A DNA stretch of 45,076 bases from a bacterium (GCA_040755755.1 JBFLZW010000017.1:1-45076), one strand, 5' to 3'; counted from the stretch's first letter, positions 18,224 through 26,903 are shown. Made by a program: numbers and translations. The notes: a model not told the origin generated them from the sequence alone.

Positions 18224-20098
18224 TTACAAGAAATTAGCCCGAATTTGCAGCCCAATCCTCTGTTCCTTATTGTTATCCAGAGAATAAGTTTTAGTATACT
18301 TATAGTTGGTTGTAATCTCGTAACTTCTGAACCTATAGACAAGCCTGGTTTCCATGGTCTCAGTATCACCTTCACTTTCCTGCGCGTAATCGCGATCATC
18401 ATACTTGAAGCTGCCACTCCAGGTAAAAGGATCGAACCGCCAATCAAAGTTAAGAGCATAGGAAGTGTCCACTTTATCCCTGGTCAGGTCTCCATTATCG
18501 ATGGTCCTCATATCCTGCCGGTTAATCTGGGAAGAAAAGATAAGATTCTGAAAAGGGGTAAATCTGACGTCAAGCTTGGTATCATCGTTATGCTGTTTGT
18601 TCCTGCTGCCCTGGCTTTCCGAAATCCGTTTTCGGCTCAGGGAGTGTGAAAGGTCAATTTTCAGTTGATGGGAGATAAAGAGGCTGTAAGTAATGACAGT
18701 TTTGAACTCACGGGTAGTTTTGTCTTTGAGTTCCAAATAGTCGTCCTCTTCTGAAAAATCATATTCGGGGGTCAAATTGAGATGCGAGATCGGAGTCAGA
18801 TGGAGTCTCCACCGGTATTGCATCTCCCGCCTTGAGTCGGTGTCTTTTACTTTCTCCTTTACCAGCCTGGCGTCAAAAGCGTTCTGCGCATCGAGGAATT
18901 GAGGAAAGTCCGCGCTCCAGGTCCCTTCGATAGTCCGAGTGTCTTCTTCCGCATCCTGGGCATTATCCGTGAAATGATCGACATCTCTGGATTCGATTTC
19001 GAATTTTCCCAAAAGGTTAAGCCATTTCCGGGGATCGGCCTGGATTTCAGCGTCATAGCTGTTTATTGACTCGTCTTCATTTTCATCCTTGTTCTTTTCG
19101 GATCGGTATTTACCAAAAAGTCTGACAAAGGAAAACATCCTTTGTGATATATCCATCCGGAAAATATCCGCCTGCTCACCCTGATTCCCGTTATTCTGCG
19201 TCTTGTTATTCCTGGTATGCTCATCCTCGTAATAAGTGCTCACTGTAGTGTCTGGTGTAATTGTATACGTAAATTTGGTGATGGCAGTATGTATTAGCCG
19301 ATCGCCGGTATATACCCACTCACTCGATGGGTTATTGCTGCCGGGACTATTGGGATCCAGCTCATTTTTTTCGCTTTCTTTTTCTACCTTATAGTCGAGA
19401 TCAAATCTCAGTTTATTATTCATGAGAAAATGCTTCAGGCTGACCTGACCGACATAGTTCTCCTCTCTGATATCACTCCGGCCTTTGCCCTCAGCCCATC
19501 GGTCTTTCAGATAATCGGTTTTTTCTCCTTCATAGCCAAGCCGGATATTCAGGAAGTCCTGTATGTTATAAATAGAGCTTATTGAAATGTTACGAATGTC
19601 CGTTTCTTCAGATTCAACCGACTTTTTCTCCCGGGAAAAATCATATTTAACATTAATTTCCGGAAGAGACTCAGGTTGAAGGCTGAGATCAGCGAATCCT
19701 TCATCCTGGAGGAGCGTGGAACTGGTTTTGTTTTCAGACTTCTTGTATCCCATTCCAAAATCATACAGGCGGGATTGGACCTGAAATCTTCCATATGGTT
19801 CTTTCAGGCTGGTGTCCGGCTCCGATGATGAGCCTTTGATATACTCCCGCTCGATCTTCCCTCTAAGCTCACTTTCCACTTTTGTTTCCAGGGTAAGAGC
19901 AATATTATGCCTGATCTGGAGTTCCTGTCTCAGGTCCTTGGTGGTTTTTGCAGGTTGACTGCCGGCTGGGGTTTCATCAGTTTTCTCATAAGACAAATCG
20001 ATGCCAAAACTCCAGGGAGATGATGCCAGGGCTTCTGAAGCGGTAACACATAGTACGAGATGCACTACAAGAATCAAGATATGCGTCTGTTTTTTCAC
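18224..20098 (-). CDS. Putative outer-membrane beta-barrel protein
   Basis: 624 residues from a GTG start. The signal peptide MKKQTHILILVVHLVLC..ASEALA is followed by a mature protein made almost entirely of alternating-polarity strands separated by highly charged Asp/Glu/Lys/Asn-rich turns, ending YKYTKTYSLDNN...GLQIRANFL. A terminal aromatic/hydrophobic strand is the usual BamA recognition signal. Strand number suggests a large barrel of perhaps 22-28 strands. No TonB box, plug or POTRA domain is visible, so it is more like a porin-type or structural barrel than a receptor or two-partner transporter. It is the first gene of a three-gene operon with the lipoprotein and NHL protein (gaps of 57 and 6 bases). 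Function unknown. Confidence 0.8.
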   Translation of the reverse strand: MKKQTHILILVVHLVLCVTASEALASSPWSFGIDLSYEKTDETPAGSQPAKTTKDLRQELQIRHNIALTLETKVESELRGKIEREYIKGSSSEPDTSLKEPYGRFQVQSRLYDFGMGYKKSENKTSSTLLQDEGFADLSLQPESLPEINVKYDFSREKKSVESEETDIRNISISSIYNIQDFLNIRLGYEGEKTDYLKDRWAEGKGRSDIREENYVGQVSLKHFLMNNKLRFDLDYKVEKESEKNELDPNSPGSNNPSSEWVYTGDRLIHTAITKFTYTITPDTTVSTYYEDEHTRNNKTQNNGNQGEQADIFRMDISQRMFSFVRLFGKYRSEKNKDENEDESINSYDAEIQADPRKWLNLLGKFEIESRDVDHFTDNAQDAEEDTRTIEGTWSADFPQFLDAQNAFDARLVKEKVKDTDSRREMQYRWRLHLTPISHLNLTPEYDFSEEDDYLELKDKTTREFKTVITYSLFISHQLKIDLSHSLSRKRISESQGSRNKQHNDDTKLDVRFTPFQNLIFSSQINRQDMRTIDNGDLTRDKVDTSYALNFDWRFDPFTWSGSFKYDDRDYAQESEGDTETMETRLVYRFRSYEITTNYKYTKTYSLDNNKEQRIGLQIRANFL

Positions 20099-20148
20099 TT
20101 GAAAGTGTCCCCCACTCCACTCCTCTTCGTCAGCGAGGAAAGAAAAGT

Positions 20149-20188
20149 GGCTGGCTCATATTTCCTGCTCCTCCATGAAGAGCCAGCC
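20149..20188 (-). terminator. Terminator of the resB-ccsB operon
   Basis: The nine-base perfect stem GGCTGGCTC / GAGCCAGCC (20149-20157 with 20180-20188) has a 22-base loop. Read on the minus strand it is followed by ACTTTTCTTTCC, about 90 bases past the ccsB stop. The loop is longer than usual. Confidence 0.55.
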
Positions 20189-20274
20189 CGTATGAGTGCT
20201 TTCTCATGATTGATATACTCTACTTGTCGCCATACCTGGCCGATAAGTTCGGAAAAACAGGCAGTCAAAATTTA

Positions 20275-21117
20275 TTATGCATAGCTATGTAATCCCGGGA
20301 GGAGCCAGCTTACGCCTAAATAGGTGAATAACACGAATAAGAATCCAACAATTGACAGAACAGCGGTTCTTTTCCCTTTCCATCCGGCGGCAAACCGGGC
20401 ATGAAGAAAGGCAGCGTATACAAACCAGGTGATCAGAGACCATGTTTCCTTCGGATCCCAGCTCCAATACGTTCCCCAGGCATAATTCGCCCAGGCAGCA
20501 CCGGTAATAATCCCTATGGTCAGGAAAGGAAAACCGATAACGATAGCCTTATAGGCTAATTCATCAAGAAGTTCGGAGGAAGGCAAAATCTGCAGGACAC
20601 CGACTTGGCCCGCTCCCCTTTCCTCATAGTAAATCCTCACCAGGTACATGATACTGATCCCACAGGCGACAGCAAAGGCTGCATAACCAAAAAAGCAGGT
20701 TACCACATGCGAAAGAAGCCAGTTACTCTGCAGGGCCGGTACAAGCGGTTCGATCTGATCTGACAGCAGGGTAGTAACAGCCAGCAGAATAAATGCAATG
20801 GGAGTGACAAAAACTCCGATCGCTTTCTGCTTGAATTTAAATTCCAAAATAAGATAAGTCAGGATGATGGCCCAGGAAAAAAAGACCATCGAGGAATAAA
20901 GATTGGTAAAAGGAGGCTGGCCGATGCCCTGCCGATAGGAAGCTACGGTCCTGACAATGAGAGCGGCCGTATGGATAAGCAAACCAAGGGTCGCTGTACC
21001 GGTAGCCAGACTGCCGATCTTTTCACTTTTAATAGCCAGGAACGTTGCATAAACAAGAGTGGCAACAATATAAATAATCATCGCCGCTCCGAAAAATTTT
21101 GAACTGAGCGCAAGCAT
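20275..21117 (-). CDS. ccsB: System II cytochrome c biogenesis protein CcsB (ResC/CcsA-like)
   Basis: 280 residues with about eight transmembrane helices. The diagnostic tryptophan-rich WWD signature WGTYWSWDPKETWSLITWF is at about residues 214-232, facing the periplasm, where haem is presented to apocytochrome; His in AFLHAR and in GLLIHTAALIV are likely haem ligands. Together with ResB it exports haem and ligates it to CxxCH motifs (system II). AGGAGGAAA lies before the ATG. The gene starts 21 bases after the resB stop. Presence of this pair implies that c-type cytochromes are made by this organism, though none is encoded in this window. Confidence 0.93.
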   Translation of the reverse strand: MLALSSKFFGAAMIIYIVATLVYATFLAIKSEKIGSLATGTATLGLLIHTAALIVRTVASYRQGIGQPPFTNLYSSMVFFSWAIILTYLILEFKFKQKAIGVFVTPIAFILLAVTTLLSDQIEPLVPALQSNWLLSHVVTCFFGYAAFAVACGISIMYLVRIYYEERGAGQVGVLQILPSSELLDELAYKAIVIGFPFLTIGIITGAAWANYAWGTYWSWDPKETWSLITWFVYAAFLHARFAAGWKGKRTAVLSIVGFLFVLFTYLGVSWLLPGLHSYA

Positions 21118-21138
21118 AAATTATATTTCCTCCTATCA

Positions 21139-22563
21139 TTATCCTACTGTTGTCCTATCGGTAAGATTACTGCCAAGGTTGGTGACAATTTTTGCAAAAA
21201 CAGCCTGAAAAGAAGGTTTATTTTTATTGGTACTGCCTGCAATAGTAATTTCCTGGCTATTTCCTTTATCGGTAACTACAACCCAGAGGCGATAATGGGG
21301 AACCGAAAATATGATAATGATTCCCATGACCAGGATAATACATCCTGTCCATACCAATGGCACTCCCGGATCCCATACGACCTGAAGGCCGGTATATTTT
21401 TTTCCTGAATCGACGGAGATTAACGAGTACTTGTAGTCAGTTTGACCACCATGAGGGAAGTCGGGGAAACGGTGGAAGACCCATGTTTGCCGTGGCTGAT
21501 CATTGGCTGTCCTGATCTCCAGAAAGGCGGCAGGGTTATTCGGGACATTTGAGCGGCTGTCTACCTGCCCATTCTGGTTCATGTAAAAATCTGGAAAGTA
21601 GCGCAGGAGAGTGACCTGCGTCTTTTGACCATCTTTACCGGAAAAGTGGAAAGAGCCGCCTTCCTGCACATCAAAATTACCTATCGGTTCACCTTCCATT
21701 GTTTTTACCGTAACGGTCAATTGAGGCACTTCACCAAAACTGGACTGATAAAAGTATATCCCCTGGTAATTCAGCGGGGCATTGACCTCAATCTCTTTGG
21801 CGAAAACCTCTTTTCCATGATCATGAATTACCAGCAGGCTCTTGTAATCTTTGGGCCGATTGGTAAGATTCCCTGATTCATCCTGATAATAGGTTACTTC
21901 AAACTTCCTGCATTCTACTTCAAAATCAAGCTCCTTGGGACCATGGCCTCCAGACTGGAGCGTAATTACCTTCCCTTTCTGCCCTTCGACAATGTTGATA
22001 AAGCCTTTAAATCCCCTGGCTGCACCGATGATCGCTCCGGCAAAAATGAGAATTATGCTCAAATGGGTGATATGGAAAGCCAGACGGCTGAATTTGCCTC
22101 TTTCCGAGAAAAGGTACCATCCTGTCTCATTTTTTACCTTGTGCCGACAACCGAATCCACTCTTTTTCAGACCGGCGAGCACTGCCTCAAGGGTCTGGTC
22201 GAGAGATTGCTTTTTAACCAGGAGCTTTTCCTGAGAACTGAGCGCTTTGAGCTCATTATCCGTGATCTTCACCCTGGGTGACAGGATAAGCTGCAAATCC
22301 CTGGGCAGCCTTCGCAGCGAACAAAACAGCAGATTCAGGGTCAGGAGGGCTAAAAGTGCCATAAACCACCAGGAGTGATAGAGATCGAAAAACCCGAAAA
22401 CCTTAAAAACCTGATAAACCGGCTTACCGAACTGCTGCAGATAGATAGCCGGATTCTGCTGCTGCTGAATCACTGTTCCAATAATTGAAGTAAGAGCCAG
22501 GATGATGAGGAGAGAAATCGTTAACTTTAAGGAACTGAAAAATCTTACAATTTTTTTTACCAT
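21139..22563 (-). CDS. resB: Cytochrome c biogenesis protein ResB
   Basis: 474 residues from the ATG at 22563 (MVKKIVRFFSSLKLTISLLI). ResB features: N-terminal helices including LTISLLIILALTSIIGTVIQQ, helix at about 60-85 with YHSWWFMALLALLTLNLLFCSL, a third at about 165-185 (LAFHITHLSIILIFAGAIIG), a large periplasmic domain with KEIEVNAPLNYQGIYFYQSSFG, and a C-terminal helix WDPGVPLVWTGCIILVMGIIIIF. It partners CcsB in system II haem delivery. A TTG ten codons upstream is in frame but less likely. The gene heads a two-gene operon; an 800-bp gap separates it from the divergent exported-protein gene. Confidence 0.92.
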   Translation of the reverse strand: MVKKIVRFFSSLKLTISLLIILALTSIIGTVIQQQQNPAIYLQQFGKPVYQVFKVFGFFDLYHSWWFMALLALLTLNLLFCSLRRLPRDLQLILSPRVKITDNELKALSSQEKLLVKKQSLDQTLEAVLAGLKKSGFGCRHKVKNETGWYLFSERGKFSRLAFHITHLSIILIFAGAIIGAARGFKGFINIVEGQKGKVITLQSGGHGPKELDFEVECRKFEVTYYQDESGNLTNRPKDYKSLLVIHDHGKEVFAKEIEVNAPLNYQGIYFYQSSFGEVPQLTVTVKTMEGEPIGNFDVQEGGSFHFSGKDGQKTQVTLLRYFPDFYMNQNGQVDSRSNVPNNPAAFLEIRTANDQPRQTWVFHRFPDFPHGGQTDYKYSLISVDSGKKYTGLQVVWDPGVPLVWTGCIILVMGIIIIFSVPHYRLWVVVTDKGNSQEITIAGSTNKNKPSFQAVFAKIVTNLGSNLTDRTTVG

Positions 22564-23026
22564 GAATTCACCCAGTAAATTTTCCCTTGTCAATTAAGCC
22601 CTTGTGTTATTTGGATATTGTGTGCACTGAACCCTTCCGATCTACTGCCTTGTCTCTTCACTGTCAGAAACTCCTGATCCTATAATTCCGCGATAACCGA
22701 CACCACCTACTTATTTTGGAAAATGGGGGAATTAAAGCGGACACCTGTTCGTCAGATTTATTGATAAAGTTTAGTAAAAGTTTAGTAGATGATTTAAAAT
22801 CAAAAATATACCATACACAAAATTGAATGTCAATCTCCAAGACGTGAACCGGGCATGCTTTCAGTGTTTTTTTATCAGCCGCATGCCTGAAAATAATATT
22901 CTAATATAAGAGTAAGTAATTACCGCTTTATCCGTCCTACATAACAAATAATGTCTTCACCGCTTCTCTTCAGGGCTATATTTAGCCAAGCTTATAGGAT
23001 TAAGGCAATTTGTCAATCGAGTCTAA

Positions 23027-23069
23027 TATTACAACGAGACTTTCATGAGGAAAAAGTCTCGTTGTAATA
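23027..23069. repeat. Perfect 17-bp inverted repeat (hairpin or operator)
   Basis: TATTACAACGAGACTTT and its exact complement are separated by CATGAGGAA. There is no T-run after either arm, so this is not a typical terminator. It lies about 85 bases upstream of the candidate promoter and could be a large operator, a transcript-end structure or a mobile-element relic. Confidence 0.85.
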
Positions 23070-23153
23070 CTAAGCAGGCAATATTTATTTGCCTTTGCAG
23101 TACAGCGCCTTACAGTTACCTTTTTGTCTCTTTTCCGTTGTTGGATTTGATAA

Positions 23154-23181
23154 TTGGCTATTGAACGTGTTATTATATAAT
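23154..23181 (+). promoter_or_regulatory. Candidate sigma-70 promoter for the Gly/Tyr-rich protein gene
   Basis: TTGGCT and TATAAT are separated by 16 bases. The -10 is a consensus match. Transcription would start near 23188, giving a leader of about 180 bases that contains the hairpin ATACAAAG-AAG-CTTTGTAT at 23220-23238. Confidence 0.45.
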
Positions 23182-23367
23182 ATTGTAAATGTTGTACGTA
23201 AGTTGTAGCGGCAAATTGTATACAAAGAAGCTTTGTATCCCCCCGGAATCAGGTATTTATTGTGTTCTTATTTAGGGTGGAGGAGGTGATTGCAAGGGTA
23301 TTGTCAGAAGAGAGGGAGTAAATTTAACTATTTGAATATTTTTTAGGTTCAAGGAAGGAGAAGAACA

Positions 23368-24135
23368 ATGAATACAAAATGTTGGAAAGCATTTGCTTTT
23401 ATCGTCGCTTCAATCGTGGCCACAAGCTTCAGTCTGGCCTCTATTTCAAGAGCACAAACCAGAGAAGCTTCAGGATCGATGCCAGCAACAACAGCGGCTA
23501 CTACCGGAACAACCGCAACTGAATCAGATCCCAACCGGAATGCCCAGTGGTGGGTCAGCAAGACAGTTACCACTCCCTATGGCACTTCCTACCAGTATGG
23601 AGCCGGGCCGGATTTTGGAATGATAGGGCCTACCTTTATGAGCACCGGCTTTACCAGCCCCATTTTCGGCAGCCAAAATTACAGCACGGGTGGAATGACC
23701 TGGGGAGGAGGCTTGCCATTGTATGCAGGTCCGGGAACTCCATACGGCAACATGTCCTATGGCCCCTTTGCCCAACTCATGGGTAGTACGGCCGGTGGCT
23801 TTGGCACTGGCCTTGGATACGGCACTGGCCTTGGATACGGCACTGGCCTTGGATACGGGACTGGCCTTGGGTATGGGACCGGCATCGGATTCGCTACCTT
23901 TGGTTATCCCTCCTACACCAGCTATGGGGGCGGAATCAGCAGCTATGGTTTCCCGGTCAGCTATGGTGTCAGCTACGGCGGCTTTGGCGGTGGTTTAGGT
24001 ACCTTTGGTTATCCGGCCACCGGCTATAATTACCCGGCCAGCTATAGTGGTAGCAGCCCTTACTATGGTGGAGGATATCAGCAGCCTGTATATCCTCAGG
24101 GCGGTACTGCTACTTCATACCCATATTACTTCTAG
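23368..24135 (+). CDS. Exported Gly/Tyr/Ser-rich low-complexity protein with GYGTGL repeats
   Basis: 255 residues; AAGGAAGGAG precedes the ATG. A signal peptide (residues 1-29, MNTKCWKAFAFIV..SLASISRA) is cleaved after ISRA. The mature protein has a short Thr/Ala segment, then is dominated by Gly, Tyr, Ser, Pro and Thr with almost no charge. Residues 146-175 are five six-residue repeats: GTGLGY four times, then GTGIGF. The remainder has irregular SYG/GYP motifs, ending in SYPYYF. Such compositions occur in adhesive, amyloid-like or structural surface proteins. No Cys remains in the mature chain. No enzyme domain is recognisable. The next gene downstream has the same architecture, so they are probably paralogous in role. 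Confidence 0.85.
   Translation: MNTKCWKAFAFIVASIVATSFSLASISRAQTREASGSMPATTAATTGTTATESDPNRNAQWWVSKTVTTPYGTSYQYGAGPDFGMIGPTFMSTGFTSPIFGSQNYSTGGMTWGGGLPLYAGPGTPYGNMSYGPFAQLMGSTAGGFGTGLGYGTGLGYGTGLGYGTGLGYGTGIGFATFGYPSYTSYGGGISSYGFPVSYGVSYGGFGGGLGTFGYPATGYNYPASYSGSSPYYGGGYQQPVYPQGGTATSYPYYF
23803..23892 (+). repeat. 18-bp coding tandem repeat, five units
   Basis: Units GGCACTGGCCTTGGATAC at 23803, 23821 and 23839 are identical; units at 23857 and 23875 have diverged. They encode GTGLGY. The identity of the first three units at every third base indicates recent expansion and likely length variation between strains. Confidence 0.95.
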
Positions 24136-24166
24136 TAAGCTGGAGCCAACAAGTTCCCGAATGTTC

Positions 24167-24203
24167 AGAGCACCCCGCACCCAATGCGGGGTGCTCTCGT
24201 TAT
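24167..24203 (+). terminator. Strong rho-independent terminator
   Basis: The 13-base stem AGAGCACCCCGCA / TGCGGGGTGCTCT has a five-base loop and is followed by CGTTATTT, about 30 bases after the stop of the Gly/Tyr-rich gene. It makes that gene monocistronic. Confidence 0.9.
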
Positions 24204-24541
24204 TTCAAATTACCAAGACAGTCAGTTGACCCTGACCTGACAAAAGGTCCGATGAGCAACAAATGATGTCAGGATTATCATGAAAGGTATTACCCGCATA
24301 TTACTCATGACAGTCATGCACCTTAGATAAACTTTCCAATCACGGCTAACCTCCCCTTTTCAGAGCAATGTTTCCAGATTTACAAGGACACTCTCCCGCT
24401 CTCCCCCCAGCATTGGGGAGGTCAGGTCAATTCCCGGTTTATAATGAAGGAGCCGGGAAACTATTCAGGACAGGGTGTTTTATTTCGCCCAAAACTTTTT
24501 AACAGCGCTTCAGGTCCAATTAAAAATAAGGAGGGAAAAAG
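24204..24541. other. Intergenic region with hairpin before the second Gly/Tyr-rich gene
   Basis: No gene is seen. A perfect inverted repeat TTCCCGG / CCGGGAA (24431-24437 with 24453-24459) encloses TTTATAATGAAGGAG, which contains a TATAAT-like -10 box, so the hairpin may be an operator over a promoter. The strong ribosome-binding site AAGGAGGGAAAAAG directly precedes the next start. Confidence 0.45.
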
Positions 24542-25327
24542 ATGAAGAATACGACAGGAAAACCGTACATCTTATTTACAGCCATCATCATTGCTGCTGT
24601 AAGCTTCACCCTGCTATCTTCATTCACCAGGGCTGCACAAGATGATGACAATGAAAGCACCGATTCTACAAAGCTGGAACCCAAGTGGTATAAATGGGTA
24701 GGTATCAATAGCCCGTTCACCGGGGCTCAAAGCTTTCCCGTTGGGGGGACAACGGCGATTCCCGGCACCAATCCACCGCTCTATTCAGGCATGAGCATCG
24801 CTACTATCCCTGTACTGTACTCAACTTATGGACCTGCACCAATGAATTACTCCTCTCTGGGGAGCACTGCGGGTGTGACAGGTAGCTATTATATGCCGAA
24901 GCAGGCTGCCGGCAATTGGGGAACTGGTGGCGTCAGCTATTATGGCATGGCCAGCAGCTATTATGGTACAAGCAGTGGTACAGGTGCAGGAGGATTTTTC
25001 TCCAGTCCCCTCTACGGCAGTACTATGGGTACTCTGAGCTATAACCCGGTCGGCATGAGCACGGGGTATGTCGGCTATACGGGGGCTGGCAGTATGAGCC
25101 CTGTCTACAGCATGGGGGGGATACCAAGCAGCGGATTACCCGCTGGTTACGGTTACGGCATGGGAAGCATGGGTGCAGCCTATGGCATGGGTACCGGACT
25201 CCCTGCCGGATACGGCTACGGCCTGGGCAGCCCGGTTTATGGTTCTGCAGGCCTTTCTGCCCGGCCATCTTATGGTGGCGCTGGCTATGGCAGCGGTCAC
25301 CGCGGCGGCGGCATGATGATCCCCTAG
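24542..25327 (+). CDS. Second exported Gly/Tyr/Ser-rich low-complexity protein
   Basis: 261 residues. A signal peptide (MKNTTGKPYILFTAIIIAAVSFTLLSSFTRA) is cleaved after TRA. A short acidic stretch (QDDDNESTDSTK) precedes EPKWYKWVG, which parallels the NAQWWVSKT of the upstream protein, and then a Gly/Tyr/Ser/Met-rich chain with two copies of GLPAGYGYG and related GMGS/YGMG units, ending in GSGHRGGGMMIP. There are no Cys in the mature part. The shared plan of signal, WY/WW motif and low-complexity body suggests divergent duplicates of one type of surface or matrix protein. Repeats here are more degenerate than in the first protein. Function unknown. Confidence 0.83.
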   Translation: MKNTTGKPYILFTAIIIAAVSFTLLSSFTRAAQDDDNESTDSTKLEPKWYKWVGINSPFTGAQSFPVGGTTAIPGTNPPLYSGMSIATIPVLYSTYGPAPMNYSSLGSTAGVTGSYYMPKQAAGNWGTGGVSYYGMASSYYGTSSGTGAGGFFSSPLYGSTMGTLSYNPVGMSTGYVGYTGAGSMSPVYSMGGIPSSGLPAGYGYGMGSMGAAYGMGTGLPAGYGYGLGSPVYGSAGLSARPSYGGAGYGSGHRGGGMMIP

Positions 25328-25365
25328 GTCAAGATATGACGAGTGTCACAGGACACCCCTGAAAT

Positions 25366-25767
25366 CTAGAACCGGACCCGTAAAAAATCCGCATGGATGG
25401 AAGCATCTCCTGCTCCTGAGCCTGATGAAAGGGCGAGTGTCGGAATATGAAAGCAAACTCCGCTATTGTTAACCTCGGCCAGGCTCTGGCTATACTCTAA
25501 AAAGACGCCATAGCCTGCGCCAAGAAGTCCTCCGATGGCAGCACCGGCCCCAAGATTTTCACCCCACTCATCGCCATGACCCTCTCCTTTGGCCGCGGTA
25601 ATGGCAGCTCCCAGCACCAGACCGGTGGCCACACCATACAGGGTATCGACAAAGATATTCTGAATCGGCTCTGAACCATCACGGGCTGCTTCAGCTTTCG
25701 AAGTTGCGAACATCGTCCCGCTCAGCAGCAGTGAAAACATAAGGCATAGACTGGCGATTTTCCTCAT
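25366..25767 (-). CDS. Exported glycine-zipper protein
   Basis: 133 residues; GGGGAGGG precedes the ATG. A signal peptide (MRKIASLCLMFSLLLSGTMFATSKAEA) is followed by two Gly/Ala-rich hydrophobic helices (GVATGLVLGAAITAAKG and GENLGAGAAIGGLLGAGYGV) with the small-xxx-small spacing of glycine-zipper proteins, which oligomerise or insert in membranes. The C-terminus, ending SIHADFLRVRF, has alternating polarity with a terminal Phe like an outer-membrane strand. Family members are known as small envelope proteins, some lipoproteins; this one has no lipobox. It is convergent to the second Gly/Tyr-rich gene and divergent from the kinase gene. Confidence 0.8.
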   Translation of the reverse strand: MRKIASLCLMFSLLLSGTMFATSKAEAARDGSEPIQNIFVDTLYGVATGLVLGAAITAAKGEGHGDEWGENLGAGAAIGGLLGAGYGVFLEYSQSLAEVNNSGVCFHIPTLALSSGSGAGDASIHADFLRVRF

Positions 25768-26025
25768 GGCAACCCTCCCCTTTCAATCTGCTTATGAATT
25801 TTATTGATTGATATTTTTCATGTTTAACAGCCTACTCTTACTTTATCGATCTATCATACCAAATTAATTTACTACCGTCAAAAATTTTTCTCCCCAGCCT
25901 TTTGCTTGTTAAGAGGTGCGTTTTATGAAATAATAGCCTCATTCGTTGCTTTCACCTGGTTAAATACCCAGGGGATAAGGGCACAATAAGCAGGGAGACA
26001 GAAGTTAAGCAAATTATCTCCAGAG

Positions 26026-26673
26026 ATGAAACTCCGTAAAATGAACAGAGAAAGACAGGGGTTGTTGATCATTTTCGAGGGAATTGACGGTGCAGGGAAA
26101 ACAACCCAGGCACGGCGGGTGACTGCATGGCTCAAAGAACAAGGACTTCCGGCGGCTTCTTTCAGCGAGCCTTCTCCCCATGGGGTCTATGGGAAAAAAT
26201 TACGGCAGATCATCCTTCATGGCAGAGAGAAAATCACCCCCCAGGAAGAAATGGAGCTGTTTCTCAAAGACCGGGAGGAAGATGTTCAAAAGAATATCCT
26301 GCCTGCCCTCATGCAGGGTTCTATTGTGGTCATGGATCGGTATTACTATTCCAACATGGCTTATCAGGGAGCGCTGGGAATCGATGTCAACCATATTCAG
26401 GCACTCAACGAAAAAATTGCGCCCAGGCCGGATATGGTTATCATTCTGGACCTTGACGCCCAGGCCGGACTCCATCGGATAAATACTCTTCGCCGCGAGA
26501 AAGAGAACCATTTCGAAAGAGAGGATTATCTCCGGAAGGTCAGCCAAATATTCAGGGAAATGAAGGGCGATCATATTTATCACCTCCCCGCTTCCCGCCC
26601 GCTTGAAGAGGTCAACGCTGAGGTAGACCGGCTGATTATGGGCCTCGTACAAAAAAGGATTCTCCCCAGGTAA
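26026..26673 (+). CDS. tmk: Thymidylate kinase-like protein
   Basis: 215 residues. P-loop FEGIDGAGKTTQ at residues 17-28, the DR motif at 104-105 within VVMDRYYYSNMAYQGA, a DLDAQAGLHRI segment near 145 and a short lid region with R-RREKENHFE. These mark the dTMP kinase family, which phosphorylates dTMP to dTDP. The DRYYYSNMAYQG segment differs from the DRY-DSSLAYQG of canonical Tmk, so this may be a divergent or second copy with altered substrate. No strong ribosome-binding site is evident; an ATG five codons later is in frame. It stands alone, with no holB or other usual neighbours. Confidence 0.85.
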   Translation: MKLRKMNRERQGLLIIFEGIDGAGKTTQARRVTAWLKEQGLPAASFSEPSPHGVYGKKLRQIILHGREKITPQEEMELFLKDREEDVQKNILPALMQGSIVVMDRYYYSNMAYQGALGIDVNHIQALNEKIAPRPDMVIILDLDAQAGLHRINTLRREKENHFEREDYLRKVSQIFREMKGDHIYHLPASRPLEEVNAEVDRLIMGLVQKRILPR

Positions 26674-26806
26674 AGATTTACCCGGTGAATCGATCCCCTG
26701 AACAAATTTTTTCTCTCTGGATTAACATTTGATACCAATCCGCCAGCGTTTGTGGTATATTGGTGTCTTCTTTTCCTGGCCGTAAGGAGCTTTCCAGTTT
26801 GTGTAA

Positions 26807-26837
26807 CTACTCACCCTGGGTCAGGCCGAGTGAGTAG
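26807..26837. repeat. Hairpin between tmk and the Cys-cluster gene
   Basis: CTACTCAC / GTGAGTAG form a perfect eight-base stem with an inner CCTG/CAGG pairing. The following bases CTATCTGTTTTGG are only moderately T-rich, so a terminator for tmk is possible but not certain. No other feature is seen in the 230-bp gap. Confidence 0.5.
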
Positions 26838-26903
26838 CTATCTGTTTTGGACATTCGATGGTAATGGTTTGGCTGTCAAGATACGGGTCAGGTAATTACT
26901 GGT

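Larger units (their letters stand above)
22564..23367. other. 804-bp divergent intergenic region with strong RNA/DNA structure
   Basis: No credible ORF. The region separates resB (minus) from the first Gly/Tyr-rich gene (plus). It holds a perfect 17-bp inverted repeat (23027-23069), a small hairpin AGGCAA/TTTGCCT just after it (about 23078-23097), a candidate sigma-70 promoter (23154-23181) and an eight-bp hairpin in the resulting leader (23220-23238). The leader from the promoter to the ATG would be about 180 bases, long enough for post-transcriptional control. GGAGGAGGTGATTG near 23278 resembles a ribosome-binding site but no long frame follows it. Confidence 0.6.

Noticed and set aside
15989-22563. 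Possible extracellular electron-transfer conduit (barrel, NHL protein and cytochrome maturation genes together)
   Set aside because: No CxxCH haem-binding motif is seen in the NHL protein or its neighbours, so no multihaem cytochrome supports that reading.
23803-23892. Regular short repeats that could be taken for a CRISPR array
   Set aside because: Units are contiguous 18-mers without spacers, in frame within a signal-peptide-bearing ORF encoding GTGLGY.
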